Below are positions 44,492-52,439 of a DNA stretch of 64,000 bases, in pieces (position 1 is the stretch's first letter; the number at the start of each line of letters is the position of its first letter). The DNA is taken from contig JAVERT010000004.1 in NCBI GenBank assembly GCA_034006985.1, positions 1-64,000 on the forward strand, written 5' to 3'. The notes beneath the pieces are model-generated. The model had not been told where the DNA came from. It searched no databases and saw only the letters and a program-made list of their open reading frames with translations. A program made the translations under genes and the position numbers. The stretch is from Gudongella sp034006985 (lineage in GTDB: Bacteria > Bacillota > Clostridia > Tissierellales > Tissierellaceae).

Positions 44492-45847
44492 CTAGTGATT
44501 ATTAATTTTTCCATAGTCCATAAGAGTTTCTTTATATATTTCTTTGTTCTCTAGCCATTCTTCATACTTATTTAACGGACCCATCATATGAAGTAAATCT
44601 TCTCCTAACTCTTCTATTTTACAATTAGATATAAAATCAATACTTTTTTCAATACAAAAACTATCAGTTATAGCATCCATTAAATAGATTTTAATTATTT
44701 CCTCTTGTTCTATACTTATTTTCATTCCTTCCATAGAATTACTAATAATTGAAAGATAGCTAGTTTCCAAATAATGTAAAAACGCTTCATAGTTTTCAGC
44801 TTTTGTTCCTTCTTCTATTTCATTAATTATTTTGAAAAACAAATTCCATCTAAAATCTCTATTTAAAACGCCCATAATTTGTGTGCCTATTTTTTCTGTA
44901 AATTTGTTTTTATAATTAATCTCTTTTTCAAATTCTATATAGCTATTAAAATCTACATTTTTCTTTCCTATTACGTTTAGTTTATTTAATACCCTTAAAA
45001 AATTCTCGCTATAACTACCATTCCCATCATCCACTTTTGTAAAAATAAAATTTACAATTGTGTCAGTAGACTTTTTGAAATCTAAGACAAATCCAACTTC
45101 TTGACGAACTTTTACAATATATATATCATGTATAGTTTTTGATAACAAACTCTTTAATTGATTTCTCTTACTTAATGATGTACTTGAATCCATACTACTA
45201 AGATGGTTATATATTAACATTAGCTGTCTATCAATCATTGTTAAATTATCTTTTATCGAAGACATTATATCTCTAAAAAAATCTTCCGTAAGCATATAAT
45301 TAAAGTTTTTATAAAGTACTCTATGATCTATATCTCCCCAAAATACATTTACCATTGATTTTATTTGAAGCTCAAAATTTACAATTACATCATCTTTTGA
45401 GTATCTACCATCAATTTTATATATTTCAAAACCATTTTTTTGAATTTGAGGCTGTTTTTCCGCTAAAAATAGCGAAATACTTTCATTTAAAAAATTAGAG
45501 TAATACCCTTCATCCTTTTCAATATTAAACAATTTCACTATATCATTATATATTTTCCCTTCGTCTTCAATAAACCTACACTCAATCCTAAACCCTATTA
45601 AATCAGATAAACTCTCGACCAATTTCTCAGGATTCTCATACTTTAAGTAAAAATTATGCCTTAGAATTTTTTCTTTTAAGCTTTCAGCCGATTTAATACG
45701 ATAGTTAACATTTAAAAAATGATCTTTGATAAATAAACTATCGTTAAAAAATTTTTCAAGCTCTAAAGCCACTCTATTTAGTTCATCAGATTTATCTTCA
45801 ATAAGTAATAATGTTGAATCAATAAAATCAAAAAGTTCAAGCTTCAT
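44492..45847 (-). CDS. RelA/SpoT synthetase-domain protein with C-terminal extension
   Basis: 451 residues. Residues about 40-190 match the (p)ppGpp synthetase fold: YRIKSAESLKEKI (substrate loop), LSDLIGFRIECRF, and FELQIKSM around 163-170 where synthetases have the catalytic Glu of E-x-Q-I. The HD hydrolase domain is absent. The following 260 residues are helical and unassigned. It could be a small alarmone synthetase or a divergent synthetase making another nucleotide. GAGGAGG supports the ATG. It is immediately upstream of the ferritin-like gene. Confidence 0.8.
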   Translation of the reverse strand: MKLELFDFIDSTLLLIEDKSDELNRVALELEKFFNDSLFIKDHFLNVNYRIKSAESLKEKILRHNFYLKYENPEKLVESLSDLIGFRIECRFIEDEGKIYNDIVKLFNIEKDEGYYSNFLNESISLFLAEKQPQIQKNGFEIYKIDGRYSKDDVIVNFELQIKSMVNVFWGDIDHRVLYKNFNYMLTEDFFRDIMSSIKDNLTMIDRQLMLIYNHLSSMDSSTSLSKRNQLKSLLSKTIHDIYIVKVRQEVGFVLDFKKSTDTIVNFIFTKVDDGNGSYSENFLRVLNKLNVIGKKNVDFNSYIEFEKEINYKNKFTEKIGTQIMGVLNRDFRWNLFFKIINEIEEGTKAENYEAFLHYLETSYLSIISNSMEGMKISIEQEEIIKIYLMDAITDSFCIEKSIDFISNCKIEELGEDLLHMMGPLNKYEEWLENKEIYKETLMDYGKINNH

Positions 45848-45910
45848 TATAAACCTCCTCGGATATAAGATCTATAAGTATTATACCATATCTAGACCCA
45901 TCAATGAATA

Positions 45911-45938
45911 AAAAGCCTCTTCATAAGAAGAGACTTTT
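45911..45938 (-). terminator. Terminator of the nqr operon
   Basis: On the minus strand, AAAAGTCTCTTC and GAAGAGGCTTTT pair as a 12-bp stem (one G-U) with a 4-base loop and TTATTC after it. It follows the nqrF stop by three bases. Confidence 0.85.
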
Positions 45939-45941
45939 CTA

Positions 45942-47039
45942 TCAAAATTTATCATAATAAATTAATTCTTCTGGTACTGCCTTATCCATTAAACACTTTA
46001 CAACACTATCTATCATTGGTTCGTTTCCGCATAGATAAGCTTCTTTATTATCTCCCTCTAAGAGTAATTTTTCAATTGCATTATTTACTCTTCCTGTTTC
46101 CCCTTGCCAATTATCTTCATCTGTTGCTCTGGATAAAGTTGGTATAAACTTAAAGTCATATAGTGTATCTTCTAATTCTTTAAAATAATCTAGCATAAAT
46201 AAATCACTAGGTTTTTTTGCACCAAAGTAAAACGTAGCTTTTCTTTTAATATCATTAGCTTTCATATAGTTTAATAGAGACAATATTGGTGCCACTCCTG
46301 TTCCAACTGCAACCATTACCATTTCTCTGTCTGTATCTTGATAGTAGAAATCTCCAAATGGTCCATTAATAGTCACCTTATCACCAACGTTCAAATGATG
46401 ATGCACATAGGTAGTTGCTATTCCCTCAGGTACATAACCTATAATAAGCTCTATGTATCCCTTATCACTAGGAGAAGATGCTATGGAATATGCTCTGTAG
46501 ACTTCTTCATCATTTCCTTCGTAAAGAGGCGCTTTAAGTTGTACATATTGACCTGGTTTAAAGCTAAAATCTATATCCTCAGGTAATTTAAACCTAAATT
46601 TTTTAATTACATCCGTTAAATCTAATATTTCTTCAACTACAGTTTCAAACTCTTTTACATTAAATAGTTCTTCTGGAATCTGAATTCGAATATCTTGTTT
46701 TACTTTACATTGACAAGATAGTCTTACATTATCTGCTAGTTCCTCAGCACTTAAAAAAGGTGCTTCCGTTGCTAGTACAGGCCCCCCACCTTCTAGTATC
46801 TGTACTTTACAGTAACCACAAGTTGCTTTTCCTCCACAAGCTGATGGAATAAATATTTTTTCTGCAGTTAGTGTACTAAGTAAAGATGATCCACCTTCTA
46901 CAGTAAATTCTTTATCATCATTAATGGTCAATTTTACTTCCCCATAATTTCCAATAGTCCTATCAGCTATTGTAAGTAACACCGCAAACAAAGCTGTTAT
47001 TATAGTTATTGAAACTGTTGATATTAATATTGTACTCAC
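45942..47039 (-). CDS. nqrF: NQR-type subunit F (NADH dehydrogenase, 2Fe-2S/FAD)
   Basis: 365 residues: a membrane anchor (3-22), a plant-type 2Fe-2S ferredoxin domain with C68, C74, C77 and C109, then an FAD/NAD reductase domain (RAYSIASSP for FAD near 185; GTGVAPILSLL for NAD near 250). NqrF accepts electrons from NADH and passes them to the membrane subunits. This domain set is specific to Na+-NQR and is not found in Rnf. GTG start with GGGGTGATTTT ahead. It is the last gene of the operon. Confidence 0.93.
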   Translation of the reverse strand: MSTILISTVSITIITALFAVLLTIADRTIGNYGEVKLTINDDKEFTVEGGSSLLSTLTAEKIFIPSACGGKATCGYCKVQILEGGGPVLATEAPFLSAEELADNVRLSCQCKVKQDIRIQIPEELFNVKEFETVVEEILDLTDVIKKFRFKLPEDIDFSFKPGQYVQLKAPLYEGNDEEVYRAYSIASSPSDKGYIELIIGYVPEGIATTYVHHHLNVGDKVTINGPFGDFYYQDTDREMVMVAVGTGVAPILSLLNYMKANDIKRKATFYFGAKKPSDLFMLDYFKELEDTLYDFKFIPTLSRATDEDNWQGETGRVNNAIEKLLLEGDNKEAYLCGNEPMIDSVVKCLMDKAVPEELIYYDKF

Positions 47040-47049
47040 AAAATCACCC

Positions 47050-47640
47050 CTATTGTATTTGTACTATTCCTGAGAATCCTATAAAGGCAAGAGCCATCAA
47101 CCCAGTTACTATTAGAGTGATACCAGGACCTTCTAGTCCTTTTGGGACAGTAGCTCTTTTTAGTCTCTGTCTTATGCCTGCCAAAGCTACAATTGCAAGG
47201 GTCCAACCAATACCAGATCCTACAGCAAATGCAAAAGATTGTAAAAATGTATACTCACGAATAATCATAAATAACGAAACACCTAGAATAGCACAATTTA
47301 CTGTTATTAGAGGTAAAAATATCCCTAATGCATAATAAAGATTAGGTATATACCTTTCTAAAATCATTTCTAGAAGTTGAACAAATGCTGCTATACTAAT
47401 TATAAATATTATAAATCTTAAAAATTCTAAATTAAAAGGCACTAAAATATAATTATAAACTAAATAGTTGATAATTGAAGTTGCAGCAAGTACAAAAGTA
47501 ACTGCTTGCCCTAGTCCTAGTGAGGTATTAATCTCCTTAGAAACAGCTACAAAAGAACACATCCCTAAAAAGTTTGATAATATCATATTGTTTGTAAATA
47601 TTGCGGCAATAAAAATAACCATTGGATTAAGTTCAATCAT
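47050..47640 (-). CDS. nqrE: NQR-type subunit E
   Basis: 196 residues with six membrane helices. SNFLGMCSFVAVSKEI, LGIFLPLITVNCAILG and GWTLAIVALAGIRQRL match NqrE closely; the paralogous RnfA is similar but less so. Conserved half-membrane Cys residues C28 and C114 are positioned to share the intramembrane iron centre with NqrD. Its ATG overlaps the nqrD stop region, giving coupled translation. Confidence 0.93.
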   Translation of the reverse strand: MIELNPMVIFIAAIFTNNMILSNFLGMCSFVAVSKEINTSLGLGQAVTFVLAATSIINYLVYNYILVPFNLEFLRFIIFIISIAAFVQLLEMILERYIPNLYYALGIFLPLITVNCAILGVSLFMIIREYTFLQSFAFAVGSGIGWTLAIVALAGIRQRLKRATVPKGLEGPGITLIVTGLMALAFIGFSGIVQIQ

Positions 47641-48257
47641 TATTTCGCCTCCCTAATAGCGGCTTTGTCTTGTATATTATGTGTAATCCATATTACTATT
47701 GCAAGTAAGAAAAATGCACTTGGTGGCATAATCATTATTGTCCATGAAGTCCACCAATCCCCTAGAATTCTAAATCCAAATAAAGTTCCGAAGCCCATAA
47801 GCTCTCTAAAAAACGCTATAAATAATAATACTACAGTATAGCCTACTCCGTTTGCAATTCCATCTATAAACGATGCTATTGGTGGATTCTTTTGTGCATA
47901 GGATTCTGCCCTACCCATTATTATACAGTTTGTTATAATAAGACCTACATAAGGTCCCAAGGCTTTACTCATTTCTGGCATATATGCTTTTAAAAATATA
48001 TCTACAATAATTACATATGCGGCTATTATAAGTACTTGTACCATCATTCGAATATGCTTAGGAGTAAAAGCTCTTATTGATGATATTGTAAATGAAGATA
48101 ATGCAGTTACAAAAGTAAGACCAATTCCCATAACAAGTGAATTAAACATTAAGTTAGTAACAGCAAGGGCTGAACAAATCCCTATTAATTGTCTGAAAAC
48201 AGGATTATCATACCATATACCCATTGAAAGTATATTAGCTGGAGTTTGTTTTGCCAT
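47640..48257 (-). CDS. nqrD: NQR-type subunit D
   Basis: 205 residues, six membrane helices. IGICSALAVTN and GLIITNCIIMGRAESYAQKNPPI carry the conserved Cys pair that ligates the intramembrane Fe with NqrE. DGIANGVGYTVVLL and the C-terminal PSAFFLLAIVIW are NqrD-like. It forms the Na+ pathway core. GGAGTAAAAT supports the ATG, three bases after the nqrC stop. Confidence 0.93.
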   Translation of the reverse strand: MAKQTPANILSMGIWYDNPVFRQLIGICSALAVTNLMFNSLVMGIGLTFVTALSSFTISSIRAFTPKHIRMMVQVLIIAAYVIIVDIFLKAYMPEMSKALGPYVGLIITNCIIMGRAESYAQKNPPIASFIDGIANGVGYTVVLLFIAFFRELMGFGTLFGFRILGDWWTSWTIMIMPPSAFFLLAIVIWITHNIQDKAAIREAK

Positions 48258-48260
48258 ATT

Positions 48261-48851
48261 TTACTCCCCCTTTCTTTCTTCTATAAATTTATGTATATCT
48301 TCGTTCATTAATTTTGCCACAGATTTGGATGTCAAAGTCGCACCTGCAATTGCATCTACATTCCCACCAGGTGCAGGATTATAAACAACATATTCACCCT
48401 TTGAACTACCAGATACATCCAACTCTCTAAATTGACTTAAGTAATCTTCTTCACCTATTCTCCCTCCCAATCCAGGAGTTTCAGATTGAGTTATGAATGT
48501 CAATCCCAAAATAGTACTATAATCTTTAGAAATCGCAACATACCCTTCAATACTTCCCCACAGTCCAGGACCATTAACTGGAAAAGCGTATGCCTTTAGC
48601 TCTCCATTATCAGTATACTCATAAATTTCTCCATCTTGTGAAATTTTAGATTCGAATAAATTATTAACAGCTTCTACAGAAACATCATCAATCGGAACAT
48701 TAAAAGCATAAAGAATTTTGGTTTCTAATTCATAGTCTTGATTTGATTTAACTATATCAGCGGTAGAATACTCCATATATGCAAGTATAAAAGTAAATAT
48801 AGCTGTTAATCCCGCCATAAAAACTATTGGGTACCAGAATGTTTTTTTCAT
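48261..48851 (-). CDS. nqrC: NQR/RNF-type subunit C (covalent FMN, short form)
   Basis: 196 residues, shorter than typical NqrC (about 255) and near RnfG size. One membrane anchor (about 8-27) precedes an FMN-binding domain with SETPGLGGRIGE and AGATLTSKSV; the second Thr in GATLT is where ApbE attaches FMN through phosphate. ATG overlaps the nqrB stop by four bases. The missing residues lie between the anchor and the FMN domain. ApbE itself is not in the window. Confidence 0.88.
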   Translation of the reverse strand: MKKTFWYPIVFMAGLTAIFTFILAYMEYSTADIVKSNQDYELETKILYAFNVPIDDVSVEAVNNLFESKISQDGEIYEYTDNGELKAYAFPVNGPGLWGSIEGYVAISKDYSTILGLTFITQSETPGLGGRIGEEDYLSQFRELDVSGSSKGEYVVYNPAPGGNVDAIAGATLTSKSVAKLMNEDIHKFIEERKGE

Positions 48852-49831
48852 ACTGTCACCTCTTCCTTATTCTCTGCTTTTTCTTTCTTATTTCTCTTAT
48901 AAGCATTTATTGCCTCATCTATTATAGGAGCAAATGTATTCCCGATCAAAATAGCAAACATAACTCCACCCGCAAATAAAGCATAGCCTCTAATTATAAC
49001 AGTAACTACACCAATTATAATCCCATATATCCATTTACCACCTTTTGTCCTAGCTGAAGATATTGGATCAGTTGCCATATATACTGTTGCAAACAAAAAT
49101 CCTCCCGATAAAAGACCATAAATTGGATTTGGTACTTGCGATACACCAGATAAATATAATACTGTGCTTAAACCAAGAAATCCGCTAAGACAACCTGCCA
49201 TAGTTTGCCAAGCTGCTACTTTTGTATAAAGCAAATATATTCCCGCTAGTATTATCAATATAGCACTAGTTTCACCAATAGATCCTGAAATCTTTCCTAT
49301 TAGAAGCTCTAGCGGTGGAAGCATTGTCCCTGAGTCTCTAAAAGCTAACATTGGTGTTGCAGATGAAACAGCTTCTACACCTTGATTTAAATAACTAATA
49401 AATCCTCCTGGGAAACCAGTTGACACCTTAGTCCATGATATTGTCAATGGTTCAGGAAATGAAACATAAATGAAAGCCCTCCCAACTAAAGCTGGATTAA
49501 ATATATTCTTTCCAAAACCTCCAAATACCATTTTGCCGAAAAGCACAGCAAAAATAATACCAACAACCGCAATCCAGTAAGGCGTTGATGGTGGTAATGT
49601 TAATGTATAAAGTATCCCAGTAACTAAAACAGCCTCCGATACCTTTTTTTTATTCTTTTTTTCATAAATATATTCTGTTCCTACCCCAAATAAATTAACA
49701 ACTAGTAAAAGTAATAATACCCTGAAACCAAAATAATATGTAGCAGCTAGAATAATAGGAATAAGAGAAATAATTACTGTTCTCATCATTTTCTGTTTAG
49801 TAAAATATTTTGACATTAGATCTGAAAACAT
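48848..49831 (-). CDS. nqrB: NQR/RNF-type subunit B (RnfD-length)
   Basis: 327 residues with nine to ten membrane helices, shorter than NqrB (about 410) and like RnfD. GGFGKNIFNPALVGRAFIYVSFPEP is an NqrB/RnfD block. SSATPMLAFRDSG holds the Thr that binds FMN covalently. It takes part in electron transfer to quinone and Na+ translocation. It is the first gene of the operon, where nqrA would be expected upstream but is absent. AACATGGAGGTGATTTTATG gives a strong start. Confidence 0.87.
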   Translation of the reverse strand: MFSDLMSKYFTKQKMMRTVIISLIPIILAATYYFGFRVLLLLLVVNLFGVGTEYIYEKKNKKKVSEAVLVTGILYTLTLPPSTPYWIAVVGIIFAVLFGKMVFGGFGKNIFNPALVGRAFIYVSFPEPLTISWTKVSTGFPGGFISYLNQGVEAVSSATPMLAFRDSGTMLPPLELLIGKISGSIGETSAILIILAGIYLLYTKVAAWQTMAGCLSGFLGLSTVLYLSGVSQVPNPIYGLLSGGFLFATVYMATDPISSARTKGGKWIYGIIIGVVTVIIRGYALFAGGVMFAILIGNTFAPIIDEAINAYKRNKKEKAENKEEVTV

Positions 49832-49872
49832 AAAATCACCTCCATGTTTTTTGTATTAGTTCTCATATACTA

Positions 49873-49902
49873 TTAATACCACATTTTTAGTATATAATTC
49901 AA
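49873..49902 (-). promoter_or_regulatory. Promoter of the nqr operon
   Basis: Minus strand TTGAAT (49897-49902), 18-base spacer, TATTAA (49873-49878) preceded by TGG. It leaves a leader of about 35 bases before the nqrB start. Confidence 0.55.
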
Positions 49903-49984
49903 CTATTATTCTTATAATTGAGTAAATATCTAAATATATATATATTTGTATGTTTAGCTTATATCATATTATCTGTCTAAAGAA

Positions 49985-50016
49985 AAAACCTGTCAGTTTT
50001 CTGACAGGTTTTATTT
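49985..50016 (-). terminator. Terminator of the parvulin gene
   Basis: AAAACCTGTCAG and CTGACAGGTTTT form a 12-bp perfect stem with TTTT loop (49985-50012). On the minus strand it is followed by TTCTTT. It ends the parvulin unit before the nqr promoter. Confidence 0.88.
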
Positions 50017-50763
50017 TTAATAGATTTCTACTGGATATTTTTCTTTAAGAGAATCTATCTTAGCCGTATACTTGTTTTCTTGTTTTTTTGCTAACAATTG
50101 TCTTTGAACTTCTTCTTTTACTTCCTCAAAAGTAGGTTCCTTGTTCTCATTCTTTTTATCAAGTCTAATAATATGATATCCAAATTGAGTTTTTATAGGT
50201 TCTGATATTGCACCTTCCTCCATAATAAATGCAGCCTCTTCAAACTCAGGAACCATTTGTCCTCTCCCAAATTCTCCTAAACTGCCCCCTGCTTCTTTAG
50301 AAGGACAAGTAGAATACTCTTTAGCTGCTTCTTCGAAGCTAAGGCCTTCATTTAGCTTCGATAATACCATTTCAGCTTTATCTTTTTCTTCAACCAAAAT
50401 ATGGCTTGCTTGTATAGATTCTTGTTGAGAAAACATTGCTTTATTCTCTTCGTAAAATGATTTAAGCTCACTTTCTTCAACTTTTATGTCTTCAATGATT
50501 TTATTAAATGCATAGCCTTTTAATAAATTTACTTTTGTTGCTTGTAGAACTCCTTGAAAGGCATCTTCATTATCCATTCCTTCTGTTATAGCATCTGAAT
50601 AAAGTAATTCTTGGTTTACCATCTCATGAACGACTCTTTTTATTCCTTCTGGAGATTGAAATTGCATAGCCATTTGTGGCCCCATATCGTTTAAAAATTT
50701 TAAAACATCTTCTCTTAAGATCTCTTTACCATTAACTTTTGCAACTAATTTTTTTTCAGTCAT
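50017..50763 (-). CDS. Parvulin-type peptidyl-prolyl isomerase without signal peptide
   Basis: 248 residues from ATG 50763 (a second ATG three bases upstream is closer to GGAG). An N-terminal SurA/PrsA-like helical chaperone region (about 1-105) and one parvulin domain (about 110-210: QASHILV, GGSLGEFGRGQMVPEFEEAAF, FGYHIIRL) are clear. PrsA is normally an exported lipoprotein; here there is neither a signal peptide nor a lipobox Cys, so it is predicted cytoplasmic. Confidence 0.9.
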   Translation of the reverse strand: MTEKKLVAKVNGKEILREDVLKFLNDMGPQMAMQFQSPEGIKRVVHEMVNQELLYSDAITEGMDNEDAFQGVLQATKVNLLKGYAFNKIIEDIKVEESELKSFYEENKAMFSQQESIQASHILVEEKDKAEMVLSKLNEGLSFEEAAKEYSTCPSKEAGGSLGEFGRGQMVPEFEEAAFIMEEGAISEPIKTQFGYHIIRLDKKNENKEPTFEEVKEEVQRQLLAKKQENKYTAKIDSLKEKYPVEIY

Positions 50764-50834
50764 CATCTCGCTCCTTTATTCTTTCTATTTAATATTAATT
50801 TTACTCACAATTTCTGTATACCCAAGTAAACAGA

Positions 50835-50864
50835 AAAACCTCTTAGATTTCTCTAAGAGGTTTT
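50835..50864 (-). terminator. Terminator of the cold-shock gene
   Basis: AAAACCTCTTAGA and TCTAAGAGGTTTT give a 13-bp stem with a 4-base loop and a T-run on the minus strand, 11 bases after the csp stop. Confidence 0.9.
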
Positions 50865-50875
50865 AGTAGCATTAA

Positions 50876-51073
50876 TTAGCAAACTGTAATTTCTTCTGCT
50901 TGTAGACCTTTTTGGCCTTCAACTACGTTGAATTCTACTTCTTGGCCTTCTTCTAAAGTCTTAAAGCCGTCTTTTTGAATTTGTGAATAATGAGCAAATA
51001 CGTCATTGCCTTCTTCAGTAGTAATAAATCCAAATCCTTTTTCTGCGTTAAACCATTTTACTGTACCTTTCAT
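50876..51073 (-). CDS. Cold-shock protein (CspA family)
   Basis: 65 residues, one OB-fold. RNP1 KGFGFIT (13-19) and RNP2 VFAHYS (25-30) bind single-stranded nucleic acid. It acts as RNA chaperone in the cytoplasm. Strong GGAGG ribosome site. A leader of about 120 bases separates promoter and start, typical for csp mRNAs. Single gene between two terminators. Confidence 0.96.
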   Translation of the reverse strand: MKGTVKWFNAEKGFGFITTEEGNDVFAHYSQIQKDGFKTLEEGQEVEFNVVEGQKGLQAEEITVC

Positions 51074-51199
51074 AGCGTAACCTCCAAAATTTATTTCTTT
51101 AATTCATGTAACCATACAACAATAAATTTAAGTTATACTTTGATAAGGCAAACTAAAATATTGTTACTCTTTATTACTTCTGAATTAAAGCTCATATTT

Positions 51200-51228
51200 A
51201 TAATAACACCTTTATTTTAAAATAGCAA
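51200..51228 (-). promoter_or_regulatory. Promoter of the cold-shock gene with overlapping palindrome
   Basis: Minus strand TTGCTA (51223-51228), 17-base spacer, TATTAT (51200-51205). The transcript would start near 51193, giving a 120-base leader. The -35 is one arm of an inverted repeat TAGCAA/TTGCTA (51223-51240), a possible operator. Confidence 0.7.
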
Positions 51229-51282
51229 GCGATTTTGCTAAATATAATCAAATTTTACTGATATTTAAGCCAATTCTTAACT

Positions 51283-51753
51283 TTATCCCTTATAAATGTC
51301 TACTCTTTCATTTAAAGACCTCTCAAAATCATAAACATGTCTTTCGTATTTTTTACTAATATAAGGCGAACTAAGAATAAAATCTGCAGTTGCTCTGTTA
51401 TTAGCCACAGGTATATCATATAATACCGCAATTCTTAACAGTGCTTTAACATCTGGATCATGTGGTTGAGCTTCTAATGGATCCCAAAAGAAAATCATAG
51501 TATCTATTAACCCTTCTGCTATTCTAGACCCTATTTGTTGATCTCCCCCCATAGGACCAGACATGTATGCATAAACTTCTAAACCAGTTTTTTCATTTAA
51601 CAAAGAAGCTGTTGTTCCTGTGCCTAATAAGTTGTGATTGGCTAATATTTTTATGTTATTTTTTACCCACTCTATTAATTCACTTTTCATATTATCATGC
51701 GCTATCAATGCAATATTCTTTTTTTCTTTCATAATAATTATTTGATTATTCAT
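51283..51753 (-). CDS. mgsA: Methylglyoxal synthase
   Basis: 156 residues. HDNMKSELIEWV, GTGTTASLL (phosphate-binding) and SGPMGGDQQIGSRI with the catalytic Asp are diagnostic, as is the C-terminal SPYI. It converts dihydroxyacetone phosphate to methylglyoxal, a glycolytic bypass when phosphate is low. ATG 51753 has GGAGGG seven bases ahead; a later ATG at residue 8 is possible. Single gene. Confidence 0.95.
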   Translation of the reverse strand: MNNQIIIMKEKKNIALIAHDNMKSELIEWVKNNIKILANHNLLGTGTTASLLNEKTGLEVYAYMSGPMGGDQQIGSRIAEGLIDTMIFFWDPLEAQPHDPDVKALLRIAVLYDIPVANNRATADFILSSPYISKKYERHVYDFERSLNERVDIYKG

Positions 51754-51928
51754 TATAAAACCCTCCTATGTATTATGATTATAGCATATACGCATTTGCT
51801 TTGCTTGTTTTAATATTATAATCATCGAGACAAAGCTGGGTTTAATGGCCAAGGTGCCATAGACACTTTTTTACTATAATGATACAATAAGAATACAATA
51901 AAAATACAAATTAAAGAGGAGTGATATC

Positions 51929-52420
51929 TTGAATCAAATGATAACTAAGTTTATTTCGCAAAATTTTATGACAGAAGATCAAGGTAAGTACATCGAAGAA
52001 GCTATTTTAAGAAAAGAGTCAATTGTTGTTTCAGGGCATAGATCAGCTGGAATAAGGCCTCTTATGGCATCTTTAATGGCTGTTGCTAAAAGTAATTTTA
52101 AAAGCATTCAAGTTAAAAGCTTTGATGATTTAGAAAAAGAAACTGAATTTTTTTTGATTCCAGGAATTGACGGGCTAGATTTTGAAAACCTTATTTCAAA
52201 AGCTATTGGTGTTGAAAATACGGCTTTTGTATCTATAAAAGAACCTGAACATCCAGTTTCCCTAATGAGAGTAATGAAGGCAAACTTTAAAGAAGGTAAA
52301 GCAATTGATAAGAAAATTCACACTTTAGAATGTATAAAAATTGATGGAGTTCCTATTTTAGATAAAATAACTGTTATGTATCTAACTGAAAAAGGAAAAA
52401 TTACAAAAGAAGACTTCTAA
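51929..52420 (+). CDS. Protein of unknown function with degenerate P-loop-like segment
   Basis: 163 residues, no family recognised. TTG start fits GAGGAG seven bases before it. The opening (FMTEDQGKYIEEAILRKESIVVSGHRSAGIRPLMASLMAV, in segments) resembles the N-terminal strand-P-loop-helix of secretion-type ATPases, but GPTGSGKT is replaced by GHRSAGIRP, lacking the Lys. Later strands (FFLIPGID, FVSIKEPEH) also mimic an ATPase core. It may be an inactive ATPase relative. Single gene with terminator. Confidence 0.6.
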   Translation: MNQMITKFISQNFMTEDQGKYIEEAILRKESIVVSGHRSAGIRPLMASLMAVAKSNFKSIQVKSFDDLEKETEFFLIPGIDGLDFENLISKAIGVENTAFVSIKEPEHPVSLMRVMKANFKEGKAIDKKIHTLECIKIDGVPILDKITVMYLTEKGKITKEDF

Positions 52421-52439
52421 CTTGAAGTCTCTTTTTTTT
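52411..52439 (+). terminator. Terminator of the degenerate P-loop gene
   Basis: AGACTTC (52411-52417) and GAAGTCT (52424-52430) form a stem around TAACTT, followed by CTTTTTTTT. It overlaps the stop codon and the end of the convergent thioesterase gene. Confidence 0.88.

Noticed and set aside
45942..49831. Annotation of the operon as Rnf (rnfCDGEAB).
   Set aside because: The last gene is a ferredoxin-FAD/NAD reductase (NqrF) that Rnf lacks, D and E blocks match NqrD/NqrE, and neither RnfB nor RnfC is present.
51785..51900. Possible small RNA or terminator around ATGGCCAAGGTGCCAT.
   Set aside because: Only a 5-bp stem, and no matching promoter/terminator pair.
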